Below, one piece after another: positions 19,191 through 28,492 of a DNA stretch of 64,000 nt. The DNA is taken from NCBI GenBank assembly GCA_963711465.1, contig CAVQEG010000001.1, forward strand, positions 2,666,001 through 2,730,000, read 5' to 3'. Numbering within the stretch: position 1 is the stretch's first letter; each line of letters begins with the position of its first letter. The translations under genes and the position numbers were made by a program. This DNA comes from CAVQEG01 sp963711465 (GTDB lineage Bacteria > Bacteroidota > Ignavibacteria > OLB7). The notes under the pieces were generated by a model. The model was not told the DNA's origin. It saw only the letters and a program-made list of their open reading frames with translations, and made no database searches.

Positions 19191-19860
19191 GGGCAGGGCG
19201 ACCAACGGGAGGAGCGGGGGCGACCTCGATGTGATTTCGCCGGGGATGCATCACAATCCCTCGTCGTGGCGGCAGCGTGTCGCCATCGCGTTGATTGCCA
19301 CCGTGGCATTTCTCATCGCCACATACATGGGCCTCTACCAGTGGGGGTTGATCGGCTCGGTGTGGGATCCGGTGTTCGGTCATCAGTCGGTGGCGGTGCT
19401 CGACTCGAACGTATCGCACCAGCTTCGTTCGTGGTTCATGATTCCCGACGCCGTACTCGGCGCGATCGGCTATCTGGGCGATGCCATCTTCGGCATGGCG
19501 GGATCGACGCGTCGCTGGCAGTACCGTCCGTGGATGGTGATCCTCTTCGGCATCGACGTCATTCCGCTCGGTCTCACGAGCGCGATCCTCGTCGTCATGC
19601 AGGGATTCGTCGTCGGTTCGTGGTGTTTCCTGTGTCTGGTGACCGCGACGATTTCGCTGGTGCTGGTGGTGATGGCCGTCGACGAGGTGCTTGCTTCGCT
19701 CAAATTCCTCCATCGCGTCTGGAAACACACGCACGATCGGTCCGCTCTGTGGGACGCGTTCCGGGGCCATCCGCGGGATGCGATCGCGGAGGTAGCGCTG
19801 GTCGAACATGTGGAGTCGCACCCGAAGCACGCGCGCCATGCTGGAGGGGCACACACATGA
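19174..19860 (+). CDS. Vitamin K epoxide reductase (VKOR) family membrane protein
   Basis: 228 residues with four to five hydrophobic helices. The active-site C-x-x-C of VKOR proteins is seen as SWCFLCLVTA (about residues 150-159) inside the fourth helix, the family's quinone-side motif. The loop cysteine pair usual in bacterial VKORs that partner DsbA is not present in the first loop (DPVFGHQSVAVLDS), so the electron path may be shortened. The family re-oxidises thiol oxidoreductases using quinone in the inner membrane. It overlaps the epimerase gene by 17 bp at its start and the SPW gene by 4 bp (ATGA) at its end. Confidence 0.82.
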   Translation: MTSSTEGRATNGRSGGDLDVISPGMHHNPSSWRQRVAIALIATVAFLIATYMGLYQWGLIGSVWDPVFGHQSVAVLDSNVSHQLRSWFMIPDAVLGAIGYLGDAIFGMAGSTRRWQYRPWMVILFGIDVIPLGLTSAILVVMQGFVVGSWCFLCLVTATISLVLVVMAVDEVLASLKFLHRVWKHTHDRSALWDAFRGHPRDAIAEVALVEHVESHPKHARHAGGAHT

Positions 19861-20237
19861 TGTGGCCGCGGATCATCGAGTTCACTCTGGGTCTCTGGCT
19901 TGCCGCCAGCCCGTTCATCTTCGCCTTCCCTGCGGATCTGCCGTCGGTGTGGTGGAACGCGTACATCTGCGCGTTCGTGGTGGTGGTCCTGTCGCTGGCG
20001 TCGATATGGCACCGCCTCGGCCGCATACACTTTGCGACGACGATCGTCGGCGGCTGGCTGGTCGGTTGGGGCTGGGCGAATTCCATGGCGGTGACGGCCC
20101 CGTGGTTTCACAACGACATCGTGGTGGGACTGCTGCTGATCATGCTTTCGATCATTCCGGCGCCGACGACGCGTCCTCCGGCGGCGTGGACGGACTATGA
20201 GCGGCGGGCTACTTCATCACGGTCATCCGACGGGTAG
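19857..20237 (+). CDS. SPW-repeat small membrane protein
   Basis: 126 residues with four hydrophobic segments. It contains the SPW-type repeat: GLWLAASPFIFAF, with Trp residues placed as in the family, and a second half-copy TTIVGGWLVGWGW, followed by NDIVVGLLLIMLSIIP. SPW proteins are small four-helix membrane proteins of unknown job. The start ATG at 19857 overlaps the VKOR stop (ATGA), showing translational coupling with the epimerase-VKOR pair. A second ATG follows directly. The 3' end overlaps by 29 bp the end of the convergent T9SS protein gene, an unusually tight packing. Confidence 0.85.
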   Translation: MMWPRIIEFTLGLWLAASPFIFAFPADLPSVWWNAYICAFVVVVLSLASIWHRLGRIHFATTIVGGWLVGWGWANSMAVTAPWFHNDIVVGLLLIMLSIIPAPTTRPPAAWTDYERRATSSRSSDG

Positions 20238-23200
20238 CCGACCAGTCGCCGGAGGTGAGCCGGTAGTAGTAGACGCCGGACGGAAGCGCGGTGGCATCGA
20301 GCAGGTAGACGTAGCTCCCCTGATCGCAGTAGCGGTCGAAGAGCACCTCGACGAGCGAGCCGTTGGCGTCCATCAGCTCGAGTCGGGCGGGACCAGGCAG
20401 CGCGATCGTATAGTTGATCACCGCCTTATCTACAACCGGTTCGGGAATATTCTCATCCAGTGCCCACGTGAGGTCGTTGAGCTCCATGAGTCGGAGGCCC
20501 AGTCCGCAGATCTGGACCGAGGCGCGGCCCCAGTGTGACTGAACGGTCGTGCAGAACGGACCGTCGACTTCCACCGACAGCTGAATTTCAGTCGATCGCA
20601 CGGCCGCCAGGTAGATGCGCATCACGAGGTTGAGCAATCGCCCGCTGTGGGGCAGCAGCCCGCCGCCCGGCGGTGGTGTGAATTCATAGGTCACATGTCC
20701 CGCTCCCTCCTCCACCACCGTTGTCGTCCATCCATCGAGCAACGTTCCGTGCGTCAGCGAATCGATGTCGTCGGCATTCAGCAGACGCACCACCGTGCTG
20801 TCGAAGGAAAGGGTTGCGCGCAGACTGGTGACGGCTTCGCCGCCGAGGGAGTCCAGCAGTTGGACGGGCGTGCGGATGGTGTCGCCGGGAGCGCCGTAGA
20901 GCGATCGATTGACTCCGATGTCGAGGGTGCGCGCACCGACGAGCACTTCGACCGAGTCGGTAACGACGCAGCCGCCGGCATTGGAGACCATGAGATGGTA
21001 GACGGTGGTTCCGGATGGACTGGCCGTCGGGTTGAGACAATCGGCGCAGCTGAGTCCATCGACCGGCGTCCACGCATACGTCAGAGCGTTGCCCAGCCCG
21101 TCGGCGGTCGCTGCGAGGGTGACGGAGGAATCGGCGCTGCAGAGGTGAGCGTCGGGTCCGGCGTCGACGATCGGGGCCTTGAAGACGCGTACGGTCATCT
21201 GGTCGGAGGAGACGCAACCGGCGGCGCTGGTCACGGTGAGCGTATAGTTGGTCGTCTTGTCGGGACGGGCCATCGGGCGCGCGCAGTCGGTGCAGCTGAG
21301 TCCACTCGCCGGTGACCACTGGTAGGTGTAGGGTTCCCGTCCCCCCGTGACGTTCGGCGCGATCTCGATCGGTTCGGAATCCTCGCACATGGCGACATCG
21401 GGTCCGGCATCGACGGTTGGCGGGAGCGACACGTCGACGCGGACGGTATCGGTGGCGATACAGCCGTCGGAGGTGGTGACCGTGAGGGTATAGGTGGTGG
21501 TCGCATCGGGCCGTGCCATCGGGCGTTCGCAGTCAACGCAGCTGAGTCCGTCGGCGGGACTCCAGGTGTACGTGTAGGGGCCCTGACCTCCGGTAACGGA
21601 GGGTTGAATTTCAACCGCCTCCTGATCTCTGCACATCTCGATGTCCGGCCCGGCGTCGACGATTGCGGGCATGGCGATCACGACGCGAACCGAATCGGTG
21701 GCGGTGCAGCCATAGGCCGTCGTGACGGTGAGCGTGTAGGTCGTGGTCGTATCGATCGTCGCGACCGGCTGGCGGCAGTCGGCACAGCTGAGTCCGTCGG
21801 CGGGACTCCAGGCGTAGGAGAGCGGTTCGGCACCGCCTGAGATCTCAGGAACGAGTTGAACGGGCGCACCCTGGCAGGATGCGGCGGAGTCGGGGAACGA
21901 GAGCTCGGGAATTTCGGAGACGATGACGAAGTGCACGACAGAGTCGACGGTGGTCGCTGCGCACGCGGTACGGAGGATTACCGGATAGCGACCGACCGAA
22001 TCGTAGCAGACGTGGTCGGGGGGAGTGTGGCCGGTCGCTGTATCGGGCGTTCCACCCGGGAAGCTCCAGTACCAGTCGGGCGCAGGCATCGGACCGCCCG
22101 GCAGCGGAAGTATCGAGACGCACCCGGAGCCGCAGAAGACACTGTCGTCGAGGGCGAAGTCGACGGTATCGATCGAGTGATCGAACGCATCGATGTTGTT
22201 GGGCAGGCCTCCGAAGGTTTCGCGATTGGTTCCGGAGACGCTGACGTCGATCCAGTCGGGCACCCAGTTGCAGCCGGTACCGCGGACGTTTGGTGATTCA
22301 ATCCGGCCGAGGCGGTCGTCGGTGTTCACCGTATAGATTTTCCCATCCGGGCCGATCTGCATGGCTCCGGCGATGCCGCTGCGGTCAGCGATCTTCATTG
22401 CCGAGTTGCGTACGCTGTCGGACCGATAGTTCGACACATCGTACTGGTAGAGTGCCAGGTCGCGACGTGTGACGTAGAGCAGACGGCTGTCCGGAGAGAA
22501 ACTCAATCCATACGGGAACGTGTCGTTCACATCACCCGGGATGAGGATTGGATCGGAAATCCTGCCGGTGCAGGGATCGAAGCGGAACAGTTCGACGATT
22601 CCGGTGGTGCGGCTCGCCATTGCCAGCAGGGTTCCGTTCGGCGACGCCTTCAGGTACCCCATCTGCCACAGGTTGTTGTCATTGTCGGGCACGACCTGAT
22701 CGACGCCGACGTGGAAGGTATCGGCCGAGCCGACGCCGGCAGCGGTCACGCGATGAACCCAGAATTCATTGCGGCCGAGACTGTGGGCGATCACCCACCA
22801 GTCCCGTCCGTTGACCGAGCGCACGGCGGTAAGTCGTTCCGAACAGGTGTCATGAAGGATCTGGTTCTTCACCGTCACGGCGCCGAATCCACCATTGCCG
22901 TTCATGTCGATGATGTCGTAGGCCATTCCGCGGTTGGGCCGTTTCGGCGATCCGTCGTATCCCTCCTGGTCAACGGTAAACAGATAGTATCGGGAGGGAT
23001 CTCCGGGGACGGGAACGACGAGCACGCCCTGGGTGGAGGTGGTGGCACTGAGCAGGCCGTCGCCGTTGGCCATGACGCGGTAGCGGCGATCGTAGACATT
23101 GACGCTGTTGGAGAAGAACAGCAGGTCGCCGGTCACGGGATCGCAGATTGTCGCGCTACCTTCATTGAATTGAATCCCGACCTGCGGATGATTCAGGCGC

Positions 23201-23361
23201 ACCGGGGCACCGCCGCGGAAGTCGAGGCCGTAATCGGCACTGATTCCAAACAGCCACTGGTCGTACTGGTGCTGCGCCGAAGCGGTGGTAGCGGTCAGGA
23301 GAATCGAGGCGGCGAACAGGAACCATCGCGCCGAGTGGACCAGTCGGTTTCCATCGTTCAT
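20209..23361 (-). CDS. Giant secreted protein with PKD/Ig-like repeats and T9SS sorting domain
   Basis: 1,050 residues. Signal peptide (hydrophobic run FLFAASILLTATTA, cleavage after ASA). Residues about 30-390 form a beta-propeller-like domain that starts HQYDQWLFGISADYGLDFRGG and has the phrase LLFFSNSVNVYDRRYRVM. Next is a PKD-like module (FPGGTPDTATGHTPPDHVCY). Then come four tandem units of about 85 residues, each with Y-x-W-S/T-P-x-x-G-L-S-C-x-D-C and TTxYTLTVT, with neighbours sharing VDAGPD. Then a cohesin/adhesion-like strand region, and a C-terminal T9SS sorting domain (GPARLELMDANGSLVEVLF, ALPSGVYYYRLTSGD). The paired Cys in each repeat may form disulfides outside the cell. GGAGAT lies before the ATG. 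Probable surface adhesin or gliding-associated protein. It shares its plan with 37739-40807. Confidence 0.85.
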   Translation of the reverse strand: MNDGNRLVHSARWFLFAASILLTATTASAQHQYDQWLFGISADYGLDFRGGAPVRLNHPQVGIQFNEGSATICDPVTGDLLFFSNSVNVYDRRYRVMANGDGLLSATTSTQGVLVVPVPGDPSRYYLFTVDQEGYDGSPKRPNRGMAYDIIDMNGNGGFGAVTVKNQILHDTCSERLTAVRSVNGRDWWVIAHSLGRNEFWVHRVTAAGVGSADTFHVGVDQVVPDNDNNLWQMGYLKASPNGTLLAMASRTTGIVELFRFDPCTGRISDPILIPGDVNDTFPYGLSFSPDSRLLYVTRRDLALYQYDVSNYRSDSVRNSAMKIADRSGIAGAMQIGPDGKIYTVNTDDRLGRIESPNVRGTGCNWVPDWIDVSVSGTNRETFGGLPNNIDAFDHSIDTVDFALDDSVFCGSGCVSILPLPGGPMPAPDWYWSFPGGTPDTATGHTPPDHVCYDSVGRYPVILRTACAATTVDSVVHFVIVSEIPELSFPDSAASCQGAPVQLVPEISGGAEPLSYAWSPADGLSCADCRQPVATIDTTTTYTLTVTTAYGCTATDSVRVVIAMPAIVDAGPDIEMCRDQEAVEIQPSVTGGQGPYTYTWSPADGLSCVDCERPMARPDATTTYTLTVTTSDGCIATDTVRVDVSLPPTVDAGPDVAMCEDSEPIEIAPNVTGGREPYTYQWSPASGLSCTDCARPMARPDKTTNYTLTVTSAAGCVSSDQMTVRVFKAPIVDAGPDAHLCSADSSVTLAATADGLGNALTYAWTPVDGLSCADCLNPTASPSGTTVYHLMVSNAGGCVVTDSVEVLVGARTLDIGVNRSLYGAPGDTIRTPVQLLDSLGGEAVTSLRATLSFDSTVVRLLNADDIDSLTHGTLLDGWTTTVVEEGAGHVTYEFTPPPGGGLLPHSGRLLNLVMRIYLAAVRSTEIQLSVEVDGPFCTTVQSHWGRASVQICGLGLRLMELNDLTWALDENIPEPVVDKAVINYTIALPGPARLELMDANGSLVEVLFDRYCDQGSYVYLLDATALPSGVYYYRLTSGDWSATRRMTVMK

Positions 23362-23542
23362 GAAGCATCTCCATCGGGAACATCAACCTTCGCGGGGACC
23401 TGTCCGGGGGGAGAAGGAAGGAAGGATGGCAGGCGGGCGACGCAGTATACGAACGAGGGAACAACTGACGGCGCGACCTCGTGCGGAGGCCGCTGAAAGG
23501 GGGTGGATCGGGGGTGAAATCCGGGGTGGGGGAAACCGGCGA

Positions 23543-24070
23543 TCAGAGGTGGTTGAAACCGGTCTTGCGCGATTCCTCACGCGAACGCAGCCACTGCTGC
23601 GAGCCACGGGTGGCGGTACGCGTACCGGGCTTCCACTTGAAGCCGCTGCGTCGAAGCGCGCCGATGATGCTCTGGCGCGACACCTTGATCTTGTGCTTCT
23701 CCTTCAGATACTGCTGCAGTAGTGGTGCGGTCCATCGTTCAGCGTCGTACCCGATCGCCTCCGGATCCGACTCGATCGCCTTCTGAATGATGGGATCGAT
23801 CACACCGCGAACGGTACGTGGTCGGCCGGCGCGCTTTCCATCCGAGAGGCGGTCGACGACCTCCATTCCCTGGCGCTCTTCGAATCGCGTGACCCAGTTG
23901 TAGATGGTGCGGGTACTGATCCGCAGGCGGACGGCTATTTCATCGACGCTGAGGCCGTCGTGGAGCCAAAGCAACGCTTCGGCTCGACGCAACACCTTCG
24001 CGTCCTTCGTATCCACCGCCAGTTCCTCCAGTTGCCGGTACTCTGAGGTCGAGAGCTTCAGCAGCGCCAT
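23543..24070 (-). CDS. IS630-type helix-turn-helix protein lacking the DDE domain
   Basis: 175 residues. The first half is a helix-turn-helix of the IS630/winged-helix transposase kind (LSVDEIAVRLRISTRTIYNWVTRFEERQ, about residues 36-63, then GRPRTV), and the second half is the second HTH region (WTAPLLQQYLKEKHKIKVSRQSIIGALRRSGFKWKPG). Full IS630 transposases are about 340 residues and continue into a DDE nuclease domain; here the frame stops after SREESRKTGFNHL and nothing like a DDE domain follows. It starts 11 bp after the usher stop, with AGGGG before the ATG, so it is probably co-transcribed with the pilus genes. It may be a domesticated regulator or the stub of an insertion sequence; I could not find terminal inverted repeats. 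Confidence 0.75.
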   Translation of the reverse strand: MALLKLSTSEYRQLEELAVDTKDAKVLRRAEALLWLHDGLSVDEIAVRLRISTRTIYNWVTRFEERQGMEVVDRLSDGKRAGRPRTVRGVIDPIIQKAIESDPEAIGYDAERWTAPLLQQYLKEKHKIKVSRQSIIGALRRSGFKWKPGTRTATRGSQQWLRSREESRKTGFNHL

Positions 24071-24081
24071 CGTAGTGTCCC

Positions 24082-26826
24082 CTAATTAATTGGCTGCAAT
24101 GGTTCAAATATGAAGACGGGGAGATTGGGGTTGTCCTTGTCAATCGTCACCGTTGTTGGCGAATCCGCGCTGAGCTGAATCTGTCGGGTCTTCAACTCAT
24201 CGGCGGGGAACACGACTTCATATTCACCTTTGCTGACACCGTAGACGGCCAGGTAACCGCCATCCATCACTTCGCCATCGAATTCATACGCTCCATTGGT
24301 CGACTTGAGTCGAACCGGCAGGTAGTTGAACACATTGGTTTCTGTCGCGATATCGCCGTTGACACGACGGAGCTCACACTGTCCGCTGACGTCCAGTCCC
24401 TGTACGTACGGGACGTCGATCGTGTACACTGCATCGTTGAGCGGCAGGAGCTCGTACTTCACTTTTCCCGGATAGAGATTGTCTCCGGCGAACTGCCATT
24501 TGTCGAGCGTGAACGTGTAGGACTCGTTCGGACGCACCGGGATGTAATCACCGGCGTGATCGTTCGACGACAGTCTCGATTCCACCTTCACGTTGCTGTA
24601 GCCGAGCAGGCGCTCGTCACCATCCTTCTCGCCGTTGCCGTTGTCGTCTTCGAATGCCCGCATGACCACGCCGGAGGTGATCGCGCTCGACTGGTCCACG
24701 AAGCGCAGACCAGTCTGGTTGAGCATCACTTTTCCGTAGGCATTGACTGACTGCGACGCGGTGCCCTCGACGTAGCCAGTGCGAGTCTGCACGGTACTGA
24801 ACGGCAGGGCAAACTGGGAGGTGAGCGAGATGTTGGCACTTCCGTCCGACCACTGCTCATTCTGAATCTCGTAGCCGGCACGCAGCCAGAGGTACCGTGA
24901 GAAGCGAACACGGGCGCCCGCATAGAGGTCGCTCCAGATGTTCTGCGAATGGTCATACTGCGCACGGCTCTCCAGCGCTACGGTCCGGTCGGTCAGATTG
25001 CACCACAACGAGAGGTCGCTCTTCACCAGCGCGCTGGTCTGGGGCGCCCAGTTTCCAGCCAGCTGGGACTCGATACCCGTACGAGCGCTGAGACTGAACC
25101 AGGGAAGGTCGAGCCGCACCGCCGGCATCATGGCCAGTCGACGGCCAGTGCCGTCACCCATGAGTCCGGCGTTGACACCCAGCGAGACCGGGTTCAACTG
25201 CACCTCGGCGTAGAGGTTCGCTGTCGACGAGTCGCTCAGCATGCCGTAGCTGCCGTTGAATCCCAGATTGAGTCCCGTAGTGAAGACACTGATGCCGGCT
25301 CCGATCGTTTGCGAACCCAGACTGTAGGAACCGGTCAGACCGGTCTCCGACGATGGCCAGTAGTGCTCGGTGACGAGTCGCTGCGCGATATCGTAGCTGG
25401 TCTCGAAGTAGTCGTGGAGTCCGACGAGCATGTTGGCCGTAACGATCGGCGAATAATCCTTGGTCGAGAAGCTGTCGAGCCTGTTGATCGACGCACCGGT
25501 AGTCGTCTGCAGCGTCAGCCACTTCGTCAGTCCGAGCGACGTGACCGCACCACCGGTGAGACGCGTCGACGGCGAGAGTCGGTCGGCATAGGCGGACACC
25601 TGATAGTCGAATGCTCCGGGCGGCAGCATCGTGTTGCGCACAATCTCCCGGATTCGCGTATCAATCCGCTCGGCATGCGGTCCAACCTCCGACGTCCACC
25701 AGGCACGATCGCCGTACGCCAGCGGAATGTCGAAGGAATAGTATCCAGTACTGTCGGCCTTGACCACATCAGCAAGCTCCGAGCCGTTATAGAGCTCCAC
25801 TGTCCAATTGGGAGTCGTATATCCGTCGATGGTGGTCATCCCAAGTCCGCGCCGCGTGAATTCATCGGTCTGCCGATTGGTCACGAGCACGTTGTAATCG
25901 AGGCCGCCGGCAGAGGCGGTGAGTCCGAGGATGAACTGACTCATGATCGGCGAACCGGGTATGGAATACGTCCAGTTCATATTGCCGAGACCGCCGTCGA
26001 GTTTGTAGCCGGATTCGCCGACCTGGTCGAGGCGCCCGTCGAACATCGTCTGGAGCTCACCCCACGCGAACGGTCCGTAGAGGCGGAGACTTCCGTCGGC
26101 GGACACCGGCATCGGCGTGTGGGACCAGGCGCCGGTCGACGCCGCTTGATCAATTGCGTACTGGACGCTGCTTCCGACACGCCAGTCGGCATTGAGAGCG
26201 CCGAGCGCCTGGCGTATGACCGGCGAGCGGTGGCCCGAGCTGTCCAGCTGTCCGAGTTCCTTGCGCCGCTGGTCGGCGTAGTAGAGCATGACTGCGGGGA
26301 TGCGGCTGTCGGTCGGGATCTGCAACGTCAGATCCGATGACTGGTAGTTCAGAATCAACCCTGCTGCTGCCGCAAACAGTCGGCTCGAGACGTAGACTGT
26401 CGTATCGATCGTCCGGACGTCCACGTCGTCGAACGTGGTGTCGTGGATGTCCGCGATGGTGAGCTTGTGCGACGAGCGAATCAGCGTGAAGGGTGTCCCG
26501 GTCGGAATCTCTGCCCGCAGGGTATCGCCATTCGCGCTTATCGAACTGAGCATCCGGAGATCGTCGCAGAAGTTCGTGAACGGCAGGAGCAGCGTGTCGC
26601 CAACTGTGTAGACGAAGACGTCGGTCGTGAGGATGGCGCCCCGTGCGCCGAGGCGGAGTGACACCGCTCCTTCCGTCGGACCACTCGCGTAATCGGGCAG
26701 CACGTAATCGCTGAGCGAAGTGGTGTCGTCCCCGCGATGGTTCAACAGGCTGTCGAGTGCACTCTGCGCAAAGGTCTGCGTGCAGGAGAACGCCAGCAGC
26801 AACAGTATGGGAAGTATCCGCCGCAT
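24082..26826 (-). CDS. Usher-like outer-membrane protein of a chaperone-usher-type pilus system
   Basis: About 914 residues. Signal peptide (MRRILPILLLLAFSC, cleavage after TFAQ). After a mixed N-terminal region come roughly 25 amphipathic, alternating beta strands (about residues 200-690, for example YGPFAWGELQTMFDGRLDQ and PWFSLSARTGIESQLAGNW), as expected of a 24-strand usher barrel. The C-terminal third has FEDDNGNGEKDGDERLLGYSNV, a calcium-type SdrD/B-like domain opening, then two small beta domains. Ushers translocate chaperone-bound pilins across the outer membrane. Sequence alone is a weak link to FimD. The call rests mainly on barrel layout plus context: PapD-like chaperone and two DUF4402 proteins on the same strand. 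The start at 26826 is preferred to one 24 codons upstream because it begins the signal peptide. Confidence 0.72.
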   Translation of the reverse strand: MRRILPILLLLAFSCTQTFAQSALDSLLNHRGDDTTSLSDYVLPDYASGPTEGAVSLRLGARGAILTTDVFVYTVGDTLLLPFTNFCDDLRMLSSISANGDTLRAEIPTGTPFTLIRSSHKLTIADIHDTTFDDVDVRTIDTTVYVSSRLFAAAAGLILNYQSSDLTLQIPTDSRIPAVMLYYADQRRKELGQLDSSGHRSPVIRQALGALNADWRVGSSVQYAIDQAASTGAWSHTPMPVSADGSLRLYGPFAWGELQTMFDGRLDQVGESGYKLDGGLGNMNWTYSIPGSPIMSQFILGLTASAGGLDYNVLVTNRQTDEFTRRGLGMTTIDGYTTPNWTVELYNGSELADVVKADSTGYYSFDIPLAYGDRAWWTSEVGPHAERIDTRIREIVRNTMLPPGAFDYQVSAYADRLSPSTRLTGGAVTSLGLTKWLTLQTTTGASINRLDSFSTKDYSPIVTANMLVGLHDYFETSYDIAQRLVTEHYWPSSETGLTGSYSLGSQTIGAGISVFTTGLNLGFNGSYGMLSDSSTANLYAEVQLNPVSLGVNAGLMGDGTGRRLAMMPAVRLDLPWFSLSARTGIESQLAGNWAPQTSALVKSDLSLWCNLTDRTVALESRAQYDHSQNIWSDLYAGARVRFSRYLWLRAGYEIQNEQWSDGSANISLTSQFALPFSTVQTRTGYVEGTASQSVNAYGKVMLNQTGLRFVDQSSAITSGVVMRAFEDDNGNGEKDGDERLLGYSNVKVESRLSSNDHAGDYIPVRPNESYTFTLDKWQFAGDNLYPGKVKYELLPLNDAVYTIDVPYVQGLDVSGQCELRRVNGDIATETNVFNYLPVRLKSTNGAYEFDGEVMDGGYLAVYGVSKGEYEVVFPADELKTRQIQLSADSPTTVTIDKDNPNLPVFIFEPLQPIN

Positions 26827-26897
26827 TAGGTCAGATCGGGTCGGCCCCTCAGAGATCCTCGTGTGAATTGTGTGATCTGGAATCCTGCCCGGAGGCA

Positions 26898-27512
26898 TTA
26901 CTTCACCTGGTCGTCAAGCTGCGACTGCTGCAGGTGAGGCGGCGCTCCCAACTCGTTGATCGTACTCGAGCCCGTCGTGGCCGGCGCGATCCCGACACTC
27001 GGTGTACTCTGGCACATCACGATCAGCTGCACCTGCCCCTGATAGTCGCCGCGGCGCATCGATCCGGTCGCGGTGAACGTTCCGCCGACGCGGACGAGGA
27101 CCGACGTGTTGCCGTTTGCATCGGGTGTACCGCCTGGGAACTCGATGTTCTGGCTCAGGTACCCGCTGGTGAAGGTGTGCCACGTCTGTCCATCATCGTA
27201 GCTGAACGCGCACTGCGAGTTATCCAGCTCGAGTGCAGTACGGCCGGTGTTCGTCTGGTTCTCCATCTGCTGGGGAACCAGCTGCAGAGTCATCAGATAG
27301 CCGGGAGGGCCGGTGACGATCATCTGCGCCGCGCTGGGGCTGTCCCAGCCGATCACGCTCTGATTGCCACGCTCGACGGTGCCGAGGTCGAGCCCGTTCA
27401 ACGTCTGTGCGGTAATGGCTGGCTGCTGTGCCAACAGCGTGGAACCGCAGACTGCGAGGCAACCAATGAGGATCGCAGCCAGGCGTGCGACGTTCGCCCC
27501 GTTTCGCTTCAT
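26898..27512 (-). CDS. Second secreted subunit of the pilus cluster (DUF4402-like)
   Basis: About 204 residues. Signal peptide (VARLAAILIGCLAVCGSTLLAQ). The mature part has the DUF4402 arrangement: LDLGTVERGNQSVIGWDS near the start (family: L-x-F/L-G-x-x), a central GTFTATGSM, and GDYQGQVQLIVMC near the end, matching the Y-x-G-x-x-x-V ending of the other DUF4402 proteins here. It has an additional 35-residue Ser/Gln-rich tail (ATTGSSTINELGAPPHLQQS) that the others lack. Its place between chaperone and usher fits a minor or tip subunit (inference). A longer start at 27539 adds nine residues; neither start has a strong ribosome-binding site. Confidence 0.72.
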   Translation of the reverse strand: MKRNGANVARLAAILIGCLAVCGSTLLAQQPAITAQTLNGLDLGTVERGNQSVIGWDSPSAAQMIVTGPPGYLMTLQLVPQQMENQTNTGRTALELDNSQCAFSYDDGQTWHTFTSGYLSQNIEFPGGTPDANGNTSVLVRVGGTFTATGSMRRGDYQGQVQLIVMCQSTPSVGIAPATTGSSTINELGAPPHLQQSQLDDQVK

Positions 27513-27577
27513 ATATGTCAGATGATGGACCATGGTCATCTCATATCAATCGTTTGTTTCCGGACCGCGCCCGGCCG

Positions 27578-28492
27578 TCATTCGGCCGATGCCCTTCGCG
27601 GCTGAGGCATGTAGATCGGATCGTCGCTTCGGGGGATCAGCTGTGCGTCGCCACCGGTTACGATCAGGTCGAATGACCGGTAGACTGGTTCTGCCGGAAT
27701 ACTGATGAGGCCGATTCCGCCATGCGTGATGATCGTGGCCGACAGATCCAGGCGATAGGTACCCGGCGCGAGGCTGTCGAATCCGACGCGAACGCGTTTC
27801 TGATGATCTTCGACCATAAACACCAGGTCGGCGCTGTCCAGCGGCTCACCTGCCGGGCTGTAGAGGCGCCCCATCAGGTCACCGCGATACGCGCTGTTGC
27901 CACCATGAGTCGTCTGCACCAGGATGTAGGTCTTCGCCGAATCGGTATGCGTCCAGACCGAATCCATCGCGATCGAGGTCGTCAGCTTACCCTTGCGGAA
28001 CATCAGCGGGTGGCCGATGGTGATGTACTGGCGGATCTGCGTCTGTGCCACCTGGTTCGAGTCGAGAGCAGCCGCAGCCGTCGGCTTCTCCAGTTTGACG
28101 GAGGTAATGCGCAGTCGTGCTGTGTACTCGCCGTCGGCAAGGTCCGGAGGAGGGACGGCGATCACGCGAATGGTGCGGGACTCCTTTGGCTTCATGATGA
28201 AGCGGGCCGGGAATACGCGGACCCACTTGCTGCAGGAGCGACTGCGGAGGAAGTCATTGCCGACCGAATCGAGATGCTCGGCGCCGAGGTCGTCGGAGAC
28301 ATACACTCCGAAATCGACGCTCGTACTCACTTCCACCGGAGCCGGATCGGTATTCGTCAACCGCATTTCGGTGGAGGGCTGCTGAGGGCCCAGCACCACC
28401 CGGATCGGGTCCGCGCTCACCTGCGCCGTAGTCGGCGCGACCGAAAGCAACAGAGCGGCGGTGACGAAGATGGAAAGGACAGCGTATCTCAT
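27578..28492 (-). CDS. PapD-like periplasmic pilus chaperone
   Basis: About 304 residues. Signal peptide with cleavage near TTAQ. The first domain (about 25-140) has the chaperone pattern: IRVVLGPQQPSTEMRLTNTDPAPVEVSTSVDF (beta A-C with the N-T-x-x motif), then VRVFPARFIMKPKESRTIRVIAVPPPDLADGEYTARLRI, the F-x-x-x-P-x-x-x-x-x-I-R-V and D-G-E-Y segments typical of archaic-type chaperones. A second Ig-like domain follows to about residue 290. It is longer than classical PapD (about 240) because of an insertion between domains and a C-terminal tail. In the periplasm it should cap the DUF4402 subunits by donor-strand complementation and deliver them to the usher. The ATG at 28492 begins the signal peptide. 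Confidence 0.8.
   Translation of the reverse strand: MRYAVLSIFVTAALLLSVAPTTAQVSADPIRVVLGPQQPSTEMRLTNTDPAPVEVSTSVDFGVYVSDDLGAEHLDSVGNDFLRSRSCSKWVRVFPARFIMKPKESRTIRVIAVPPPDLADGEYTARLRITSVKLEKPTAAAALDSNQVAQTQIRQYITIGHPLMFRKGKLTTSIAMDSVWTHTDSAKTYILVQTTHGGNSAYRGDLMGRLYSPAGEPLDSADLVFMVEDHQKRVRVGFDSLAPGTYRLDLSATIITHGGIGLISIPAEPVYRSFDLIVTGGDAQLIPRSDDPIYMPQPRRASAE

Noticed and set aside
20900..21850. Repeated sequence blocks that might be taken as a CRISPR or tandem DNA repeat
   Set aside because: They encode repeating protein domains of about 85 residues in one open frame, with no spacers.
23543..24070. An intact insertion sequence of the IS630 family
   Set aside because: The DDE domain is absent and I found no terminal inverted repeats or TA duplication.
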